DNA of 64,000 nucleotides from contig NC_035162.2 in assembly GCF_001659605.2 (NCBI RefSeq), positions 24,168,661-24,232,660 on the forward strand, written 5' to 3'. The position numbers and the translations under genes are program-made. This document shows positions 56,005 through 64,000 of this stretch, piece after piece. How positions within the stretch are numbered: position 1 is the first letter of the stretch; each line of letters starts with the position of its first letter. The stretch is from Manihot esculenta (taxonomy: Eukaryota; Streptophyta; Magnoliopsida; Malpighiales; Euphorbiaceae). The notes beneath the pieces were generated by a model that saw only the letters and a program-made list of their open reading frames with translations, was not told the DNA's origin and searched no databases.

Positions 56005-57437
56005 TGATCAAACATAAATTAGCCACATTTTTATTATCTTTATTGTTGCTTATTTACACATTTTTTAGCTTAATTTATGGTTTTTATCTTGTTTTTACAG
56101 AAAAGGAAGAAATTGAAAAATTGGAGAAAAAATGCAGAAAAGGGCTGGAAAAGTGATGGGGTCAAAGTGATTTGGCCAAATCATCTGCAGAGACTGGCCA
56201 AATCACTCACAGAGACAGAAAGCTAAAAACTGGACTGACTCACAGAAAGCGATTGGGGCAAGTGATTTGCTCAAATCACCCACCCCAATCACATTGACAG
56301 CAGAAACCGACAACAGAGCGGGAAAAAGGAAAAAAATCATATTTAAAAAGAAAAGAAGTCCAAATCCATCTCAAACACCACCAGCTCAATTCCAAAAGTC
56401 ACGAGAATGTCCTTCTACCAAGAGAATTCTATCTACAACAAAATTCAAAGACAAAAGAGGAATTAAAGACCACAAAGACCAAGTCAAAATAAGGATTCCA
56501 AACCCTAATTGAACTTGGACTCTCCAACTATAAGAAGGCAGCCTCCAGACCAGCAAAGTATCTTCTTCCACCTTCGAAAATCTGCAGAATTCAGCAAGAA
56601 GCCTGCGGCAGTCCCTTCTTCTCTTCCTTTCTTCTTTCTTTTGTGTATTTTGTCCACCATGAGTGGCTAAATTCATTCTTTTCTAGTTGAAGTTGAGAAA
56701 ATTCAGATTTGTGATGAACTGGGAGATTTAAAACTCCATTGTTAAACTCTTATTTGCTTTCAATATTTATGCAACTTGATCTTTTCTATAATTGTTACTT
56801 TGCTTTTAGAATCAATAAGGGCCCATTGCTTTTAAATTGCTTGAGTAATAAATTGTTTGAATGATTTAAGTCCGTAATTGCTTATATTATTTGAACACGA
56901 ATATAATCAGTTGCATAATCTAGACTTGGCCACGCGGTTGGCAAGGATAGAATTGGGTTTCTCTAAGTCTTAATGCAGTCAACAATTGTTGGATGCTAAA
57001 TGCCCCAAGGACGTTCCTTGGCAACTTGTTGATTAGTGTTTGATTAGCGAACGTTTCCTAATCGAACTAGAACTAAGGAGAAATTTGGTTGTGAGAAGCG
57101 TCTTCCACAACCAAAACTAATTTATTGAAATAAAATAGGAGTCTTAAATAGTCAATGATCAATTCTGAACAAGCTGAATTAAACTCATATTTCAACTAGA
57201 ATCTCTTTCCCATTGAAATTCTCATTTATTTAAATTATTGTTTTCTCTTGCTTTCTAGATTTAATTCATCAAAACAAAACCCCCATCTTTTATTTATTTG
57301 TCATTTATTTGCCTTAGTCATTATTAGGAAAATCTTTGGTGTCAATTCCCTGTGGTTCGACCCTATTGCCACTATCTGCAAGTTAATTACTGATTGTTTA
57401 ATAGGTTTATTTTTTACGGCTTCGACAACCGCTATCA
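56005..57437 (+). repeat. 3' LTR of element C, 1433 bp
   Basis: It runs TGATCAAACATAAATTAG to GACAACCGCTATCA. Relative to the 5' LTR it carries about 23 extra bases around the first palindrome (TCTGCAGAGACTGGCCAAAT), lacks one ACCACAAAG unit, and has substitutions on the order of a few percent by eye. The ORF at 57248-57673 crosses its end and is spurious. Confidence 0.93.
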
Positions 57438-57442
57438 TAATG

Positions 57443-57800
57443 CCATCTCACTGTACTTATTTTATGCTCATTAATTTTTCAGGATTTTCGCTTCCAATGC
57501 CACTCATATGGTTTCCACTTCTATTGATGTTCTCCAAGTTTTTTTATATACCCATAAAGCATGTGGAAGCTTTTCCAATTAGTCTTTGTGAGCTTACAAA
57601 ATTTTCCTTAGAATTGTTTTCATATTCTTATTGTCTACTTCTATTGCTATGTTTTTTTAGGAAAATATGGTAAAGAATTATGTTGTTGGATATGAAACTC
57701 TTTCTGTAGATCCAAAAATTCTATTTTAAACTGGGTTCCATTTTCTAAAACTACCTTGTATGGCATGCCAAAGTGGTAAATGAGATTCTTTCTAATGAAG
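57443..57800 (-). pseudogene. Gypsy integrase core (host of element C), right half
   Basis: The minus strand reads IYHFGMPYKVVLENGTQF (57790-57735), the second-Asp region of a gypsy integrase with Asp replaced by Glu. It continues to a NWKSFHMLYGYIKKLGEHQ-like stretch (about 57585-57530). The C-terminus resumes left of element C at 45737. Numerous stops. Confidence 0.55.
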
Positions 57801-57967
57801 TTTGTAATACTAGGCTAAATTTCAGCTTTGAAAATTCAACTTTCAGCGGAATCTCCATTGAAATCCTGCCAAAGTGGTAAATGAGATTCTTCCTTATGAA
57901 GTTTGTAATACTAGACTTAATTTCAGCATCGAAAATTCAACTTTCGGCATAATCTCCGTTGAAATCC
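57766..57967 (-). repeat. 101-bp tandem duplication in the integrase relic
   Basis: TGCCAAAGTGGTAAATGAGA occurs at 57766 and 57867. Each copy is followed by GAAGTTTGTAATACTAG and GAAAATTCAACTTTC, with about a dozen differences between units. Confidence 0.9.
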
Positions 57968-59940
57968 AGAATCTCGAAATCGAAAATTAGAGAAGGGTAA
58001 AAATGGGTTTTTACAAAAAAAAAAAATTTAAGTATATTTGAAAATATATTTTTAAGTTTAAAAAAAGTTTTCAAAAGTTTTAATATTTGGCTGTTGAACC
58101 TTTCAGGTTTGGGCACTGAACATTAGCTGGCAGGTCCACCTATAAAAGATTTTAAACTCGAAAATGGAAGGAAAGCTAGTCCATTCTCGGCCGTCAAGGT
58201 GAGTCCTCTCGTCTCCTCAATGTCTCTTCAATTTTTGAGTTGAAACCTTTAAATTCTAATACTTTGGGCTTGTTATTTCATGAAGATTAAGGCTTTAAAC
58301 GTTTGAGTTCAACCATGTCAAAGTTTTTCTCAAAATTTGTCCTCTTGAAGAAACCTTCTGTCAAGGTAAGAGAAATTCTCAGTTTTTACCCTCTCCTTTT
58401 GATTTTCTTTTCTTTCAATACATAATTTTTGTGTTGGATCTTACATGCAGAGAGAAACCTTTGGTTGCTTTGCATGCTAAGCTTTTAGCCTATTGCATTA
58501 AATCTTGAAATTCATGAGTAAATCCTTGTTTGATGGATGTGTATATATATATATATATATCATTTTGGGCTAGATGTATTGATAAAGTATGGTTTTAAGG
58601 CTTAGTCGAGAGTTTCATTTAAGTTTAGGGGTTGATGCATCAAGGCATAATTAGGTTCTATATTGTAGAAATACTCAGGTTCAACTGCCAAACCTACTTT
58701 TGAAGGCTTTCAACTTTAGCAGCCTAACATGCCCCTAAAGAAATGGACTTTTAAGTCTATAAGGAGACTTTAGACCATCGAACCTGCTGTCAAAAGTCTC
58801 CTATTCAGTCGTTTTCAGTCCTTTTTTTATGTTTTTTTAGTATGCTTTTAATTCTTTCGTAGGGTAGTTTTAGGAGTTATGAAAATTATGTTTGGTCTCT
58901 CATTCAAGTCTGTCTGTGTAAGATCAGACTTGGCAGACTATAGAGGCTAGCAGTGAGATAAGTGCTATAGAGTGAGGTTTGTATCTGCAAGAGGTGAGTA
59001 TAATTAAACTAAATTCATGTTTTAATCAACTCAAATATTTTAAGCATGCTTCTGCAATATGAATGCTATGTATATTTAAATAGGTTGTTATGCATTAGTT
59101 TCATGAATATGATGCATTACATATTTAATTATTGTTGTTATGGATGGATATGGGATGACCCACTATCTCTCGTGATACAATATGATATATTTATGTATGA
59201 CAGATATGGAATTTCAGATCGAGACTCATTCTATACCCCTATTATTATGTAAGAGAAAGACTAGGGTGCCTATTCTATACCCCTATCACTATAGATATGC
59301 TATGTTTAAGAGGAAGTCCTGAAGAGTACCTATTATGGGTCGGACACTATTGGATTTTATGGAGGGTTACTAGTGATAAGACCAACTTGTTGTGATTTAT
59401 TTGTGTTATGACACATACATGTGAGCATATATTGTATTAAACTATTTATACCATGTTTATACTCATTAGGCTATCATAGTTTATCCCTTTCCCCTATCTC
59501 CAGGTTTGCAAGATCAGAGTTAGAGTGGGAGTTTAGTAGATCCCTTGGGTATAGTTTTTTATGTAACAGTTTAGTTGTAGACATAGAATGTTGTTATGAT
59601 TTAGTATTGTGCTTTGTCTGGAAATTCTTTTATGATCCCTTTGTCGATGATCTTAGTATATAAAAGTTTCAAATTTCATGTTATGTTTGAGTCAAACTAT
59701 GGTATGTAACGATGACTATACAAGAGCATTTGATAAGCACTCTAGTATAGGTTTATGTTTACAGTTATGGATGTATGCACATATTGAGTTTGTTCATGTT
59801 ATAAAAATATTTTAAGTATATTTTAGAGATCATATTGGGATTATATCAGATGCAACAGGATGTATAGTAGATTTACTACGGGCTCTGGTGACCTTAAGTC
59901 GATCTTAATCTTAGAACCGATAGCGATTCGATTTTCAAGC
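57968..59940. repeat. LTR-like region of an old gypsy element
   Basis: No ORF has a family match. The text (GGTTTGCAAGATCAGAGTTA near 59502, GATTTACTACGGGCTCTGGT near 59870) resembles LTRs of Tekay/Del-type elements from other plants, by memory of style only. Limits are approximate. It contains a short (TA)n run at about 58541. Confidence 0.3.
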
Positions 59941-60423
59941 CATTATAAAGTTACCCCAATAATTTTAAAGGGTTTGGCTTTCACTCATTTCATAATGTAA
60001 TAAATAAACAAAACTATACATTGATGCCCATTAAACATTGTTGGTAAAATTTTACATATAATGTGAAATCCTTAAATTGAAAAATTCTGATGAGGTGCCA
60101 TATTATAAAAGTCACTTGGTATCAAGTGATTCAGATTACCATGAATCTGTCACTTGTAGCATCTTTAGATAAACTTTTCATAATCATTCTTCATGGTAAA
60201 CCATAAGTAGCCTAATCTCAATATTTTTTTCCCATCCATTTGCGGCCCACTTTCTTTGCATGTACCTATTTCATGATTTGCTGCTTGTTTCCATGACACA
60301 TAGCAACAATAACCCTTATAAAATCTCTTATAGAGTTTTCCCTTTCTAACATGAATTGGGCTGCCCATCTTCAAATTATTGCTCTATCCTTCTTGTCAAT
60401 GCCTCAAGATACTCCAATTATTT
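59941..60423. other. AT-rich DNA, nothing recognised
   Basis: A 69-codon minus-strand frame at 60165-60374 shows no domain. Confidence 0.4.
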
Positions 60424-60919
60424 TGTTAGAAAAATAGGATATAATAATAAAACCTAAGTCGTGTTGGACATTGTCCTTAAGGATTTATTTTGCAATTCTT
60501 CAGTATAAAATAGGTTCTTCTGAAATTTTAATTTCTGAGATCAGAACAACAAGAATTTATTTCTAATTGTAACTCAGTAGAGAGCATAGAGAAGGAAATG
60601 AATAAAGAATAGGATGAGAGTGGTTTTCTCTGTAAACGTACAGGCTACTTATAATGGAAAAACTAACCGTTATAAGCTGTTATAAAAATCTTGAGATAAT
60701 CTAATCAAATATGCATAATATCATAACAATCAAATCTAAGATTATATTTAAATATTAAATTTGCAATAGGCAAAACATCTCACAAATAAAATCTTCAATT
60801 GCTATAAAATCTTACAAGATGAGGTAATTATATTTGAGATATAAAAACATTTAAAAGGTCAAAAAATGTGTATTTATAGGTAAGAAAAAATCTTTTTAAA
60901 TATATACTCTTTTTTTTCA
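60424..60919 (-). repeat. Putative copia 3' LTR (about 496 bp)
   Basis: The plus strand runs TGTTAGAAAAATAGG to TTTTTTTCA. On the minus strand a polypurine tract TATGTGGGGGATTA lies immediately upstream of its start. The matching 5' LTR is not visible, and the LTR to the right at 61934 is different. Confidence 0.5.
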
Positions 60920-61830
60920 ATAATCCCCCACATATTTCAAAAGGTTTTCATTATTGGATTTAATATTTGAGTATATAAAAATCTGGTGTCTTTTGGACTA
61001 TGAACTAAACCTAGACATTAAGACTTAACATACAGAATAATTGGTAAAACTTTTACTTCTATGAACTAAAAACTCTTTTTGGTAAGCTAATATCTCATCA
61101 ATCTCATAGCACTCCACAAATCTTGCTGTCAATACTATTTTGCGCTAATAGGTCATGCGCACACCGAGTAGTTTATAAGTGCTTTAAAGATTATGCCACA
61201 ATCTTATAGAAGCGATACCACTCCACTCTTACATCGGTGATATCATCAAGTGTATATTGCAACTCATACACCACCCATAAGGGATATGAATATCATTAAA
61301 AGCTTCTAACTCATCCTCTTATTTAATGCAGTCTAACACTCCTTACATTACAGGAAGGGATAACAATAAATAGTGCTAACAGAACTAACAAGTGACTTGT
61401 TATTCATATGAATATTTTTTATGTGATCTCCAATAACAAAGGTTGGGTTCCTATCACTATTAATTTTAGATTGGCTCAAACCCATTCTCCTTGATGGAAA
61501 TTCATTAACTTTTTTCTTCAAACTTTTGTTAGAGCATTAGCCAAATTCACTTCTGACTTTATATAATTAATGGATGTAATTATATTTCTTAACAGCTGCT
61601 TAACCATATTATATTTTAGACAAATATGTCTATTTTTACTATTGAAAATTTTATTCATTACAATAACTATTGTTATTTTCCAATCACAACGCACCAATGG
61701 TGTTGGTTTTATTCTCAATAGAGTATTTTCTAATTTCTTAGCTACTCAATCTCATTGCCCTCTAATTCTAGAGCAATAAACTTTGACTCTATGATAGATT
61801 TGACAATGATAGTTAGGACTTTAGAGACCC
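60920..61830 (-). pseudogene. Copia RNase H end and 3' leader
   Basis: The minus-strand frame 61718-61518 reads NSKNRHICLKYNMVKQLLRN, then INYIKSEVNLANALTKV, the C-terminus of copia RNase H. Upstream (61830-61720) is a KFIALELEGNEIE-like stretch with stops. The rest to 60920 is the usual non-coding 3' segment before the polypurine tract. Confidence 0.7.
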
Positions 61831-61880
61831 TAGGTATGGTAGCACTGATTCAGATAGTTAGGACTTTAGAGACCCTAAAA
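61808..61880. repeat. Short direct duplication
   Basis: GATAGTTAGGACTTTAGAGA followed by CCCTA occurs twice, about 45 bp apart. Confidence 0.8.
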
Positions 61881-61919
61881 TTGAAATTGATTCTTATTGA
61901 AAACCTAAAATTAGGTTTA

Positions 61920-61933
61920 TGGCTCTGATACTA
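61920..61933 (-). promoter_or_regulatory. Copia primer-binding-site-like sequence
   Basis: The minus strand reads TAGTATCAGAGCCA, one change from the tRNA-iMet-type site. An LTR-like TGAAAATTTTGGAG starts at 61934 on the plus strand. Confidence 0.6.
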
Positions 61934-62130
61934 TGAAAATTTTGGAGAATTTTTTAGTGTATTTTTGTATTTCTCTCTTGATCTTTACAAGCAATTTATA
62001 TGCCTATTTATACACAAAGAATTGCAACTAAAAAGAAAACAAACAATTTCAAGATAATTTTCCACAATTAAGACTCCTAAAACTATGCCTATAATCAATA
62101 AGCAAATCAATGACAAATCAGTATGTGAAT
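61934..62130 (-). repeat. Putative copia 5' LTR, outer end unknown
   Basis: It begins TGAAAATTTTGGAG beside the PBS and contains CTATTTATACACAAAG (a reverse TATA region). It does not match the LTR at 60424, so the two belong to different or recombined elements. Confidence 0.4.
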
Positions 62131-62162
62131 AAGCCAACAGTAGAAATATTGTTGAATGAACC

Positions 62163-62432
62163 ATTAGACTAACTCTTCCAATCCCTTTTAATTGCAGCTT
62201 CTACACCATGGTGAAAAGGAAAAAACCAAGGAATTTTATACTTATTCAGTTTAATGGTGTTATTCATAATCATGTGAGACATAAGTTGAGCCTTTGGGTT
62301 ACTAGTGCCTTCTAACTTAAGTAGGTCGATCATTTTGTATTTCTTCAATAGGCCTCCTTTGATGTGGATATCAAAGTTATCAAAATAAAAGAAGCCTATG
62401 TCCAAATTTATTTCCTCATATTGGCTTGACAT
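62163..62432 (-). pseudogene. Gypsy gag fragment
   Basis: An 87-codon frame ending ...IDLLKLEGTSNPKAQLMSHM, then NTIKLNKYKIPWFFPFHHGVEAAIK. This is the P-x-F/L-x-G-T-x-P pattern and FP-L-GAA stretch of a plant retrotransposon Gag. The first 30 residues have no match that I recognise. Confidence 0.5.
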
Positions 62433-64000
62433 TTCTCAAATCTAGCTATCATGAGTTCCATCTTTTTACTAGACCTTTTGTCTATTTTGGCAACCTCATA
62501 TTTTAAGGAATCCTCCTTATCTTATAACCCTGCATAAAAAAAAAATCAAGATTCTTCCTTATGAGTTTTTCCCTATTACTTTCACATTTGGCTTGTGAGT
62601 CTTAGCCCTACTGCTCCCTTTAATAAGTTGCTTGCCCAAGATTTTTGGTAACTTGGCCATTATTTATTCCATTTTGTTATACTAGGTCTCATTTAACATG
62701 TTTTTAGCATGGTCCCAATTTTCTCCATTTTAGCATGTTTAAGCTAATAAGTTCCTTCTGTTGTGTAGTTAATCAAATTTTAAGAAGAGTTGATTTTGCA
62801 ATCTATGTTTCTGTGGAAGAAGGCAAAAAAATTTGCTTGTATACTTTACATTTGTTTCCTATTGAATCTAATACCCATATTTTGATTTTGAAGTCTTATG
62901 GAACCATAAATTTGGACTATAACAATATATACTAAATTCTTAAAATAAATTTTAAAAGTATTAATTATAAGTAATTTAAAATTTATACATATTTTAGCTT
63001 TACAATTATTGTTGACAAAATTCCTTTAATGATGAACTTAGAGACTTTCTCCAATCAAAATAATTGAGTGCATACAAATTATCTTTTCATGCAAGAGTAG
63101 CTAATCACCTTCCTTATATTCCTCCATATTTTTTAATTATTAGCATAACTCATTAAAATAAACTATAATTTTATAACCTTCTATCAAATTCTATATATCT
63201 TTAAAGTGGCAACTCTTCTTCTACTAACATTACCAATCATTACAAAATTTAAATAAAAAGGAATCAAAAGAAAATCACATTCAATAAATCAATTTAAATT
63301 AAAAGGCTCACCCATAACAGACAATTCATATTGGCAAACTTGCTCCCTATGGTCTTCATTTATTATTTCATCATTGTTTTGTCAAGTGAATGATCTATTA
63401 GTTATTGATTGCATAAGGATTGACACCCAACTTGCAATGGTGGCTACTTGCTGAAGGAATAGTTGTTAGGATTCAATTATTGTTGCTCTACTAGTTAGTT
63501 GTAGTTAAAATTAGGTGCACATCCTGTATAGGTATCCTCATCTTCATCTAGATAGGACTTTCCTGTATCATACAAATCTCTTACTTTATTAAAATCACAT
63601 GATGCAAGCCATAATTTCAAGCATCTTACACATAAAATACATTATTTGATTGAAAAGACAATATAAAATGGATCACCCCTTAATTGTTCATGAGTATGTA
63701 TCAATCTAGGGAGTGTTAACCAATTTGAATCATGTTTTAAATCTTTAGGTAATTTTATATCCACCTAAATACCATGTAATAAAAGAAATTTAGATTCACC
63801 ATAATAATTGTACTCATGTATATATATCATGATATGGTTGTCCATTTACTTCAATCATAACCTAGAGTTTTGGGTTTTCCTATAGTTTTGATACGGAACA
63901 ACTAACAATGAATTTTACGGTAGATTTGGACCAAGTCTAACTTTTATTGCCGACGTCCGATGGAGACCCACGACAGCTTTTCGGAAAGAGAATTTCAAGA
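62433..64000. other. AT-rich DNA with no supported gene
   Basis: The last 50 bases are GC-richer (GCCGACGTCCGATGGAGACC) and may be the edge of another feature cut by the window. The 66-codon frame at 62735 has no family match. Confidence 0.4.

Larger units (their letters stand above)
45743..57437 (+). mobile_element. Element C: full-length Athila-like gypsy retrotransposon, 11.7 kb
   Basis: The LTRs are 45743-47160 and 56005-57437. The perfect 5-bp target duplication is TAATG (45738-45742 and 57438-57442). Interior order: tRNA-Asp PBS, gag, protease, RT, RNase H, integrase, a long linker, an env-like ORF, stem-loop plus G-run, 3' UTR, stem-loop plus polypurine tract. This order and the env-like ORF fit the Athila lineage. 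The reading frame is broken by about six stops and three frameshifts, so this copy is non-autonomous. The 18-bp palindrome GTGATTTGSCCAAATCAC and its derivatives are scattered along its length. Confidence 0.93.

Noticed and set aside
57248..57673. 141-codon plus-strand ORF
   Set aside because: It starts inside the 3' LTR of element C and runs across its boundary into the old integrase on the wrong strand; hydrophobicity comes from T-rich DNA.
60424..62130. A complete small copia element with two LTRs
   Set aside because: The two candidate LTRs do not resemble each other, so they cannot be a pair; at best two relics are joined.

Overview
The window is nuclear DNA from a flowering plant, most likely a eudicot. 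It is AT-rich, has short spliceosomal introns, and is dominated by plant LTR retrotransposons (Ty3/gypsy Athila-like and Tekay-like, Ty1/copia) and hAT-type DNA transposons. I cannot name the species from sequence alone. I found no rRNA, tRNA, CRISPR array or bacterial-type operon. Only one host gene is well supported: an eight-exon cyclin-dependent-kinase-like Ser/Thr kinase at 20381-23182 (+), 646 aa, with an N-terminal myristoylation/palmitoylation motif and one non-canonical GC-AG intron.

Left part (1-19380). An LTR-like remnant (about 960-1880) is followed by a decayed Tekay-like gypsy pol (2215-3870) with the start of its 3' LTR at 4013. A GC-rich relic at 4621-5270 carries a 134-bp hAT MITE (5017-5150). 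Two Athila-like relics then abut. Element A (minus, about 7081-10999) has an intact LTR and a tRNA-Asp primer site, but its gag is gutted and protease-RT-integrase are lost. Element B (plus, 11000 to about 14541) keeps the integrase tail, an env-like ORF and the 3' polypurine tract. Downstream lies a complete but non-autonomous hAT element (14955-17390) with a perfect 8-bp target duplication.

Centre (19381-38000). The kinase gene is followed by an (AT)45 microsatellite and two minisatellites. They lie in an unclassified retroelement interior that is split by a complete minus-strand copia element (25602-32257, 5-bp TSD GAAGA). The split element's putative 3' LTR begins at 34267 and is itself broken by a 444-bp hAT MITE (34808-35251). 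A run of five serial hairpins (36673-36873) sits in otherwise AT-rich DNA.

Right part (38000-64000). Two copia 5' ends face each other tail to tail (38138-38760). They are followed by a copia RT scrap and a roughly 2-kb near-perfect palindrome (39370-41348). An 11.7-kb Athila-like element C (45743-57437) has both LTRs, TSD TAATG, a tRNA-Asp PBS, gag, protease, RT/RNase H, integrase and an env-like ORF, all broken by a few stops and frameshifts. It is inserted in an older minus-strand gypsy integrase, whose two halves flank it in consistent order. The last 6 kb hold LTR-like, copia RNase H and gypsy gag relics.

I see no clear new multi-gene system. The signals most worth a second look are non-coding: the 2-kb palindrome with nested TACCGCAC...GTGCGGTA mini-palindromes; the family-specific 18-bp palindrome GTGATTTGSCCAAATCAC scattered through element C; the paired stem-loop plus polypurine modules of the Athila-like elements; the TGTCGAAC hairpin cluster; and the in-frame 27-bp hairpin minisatellite.
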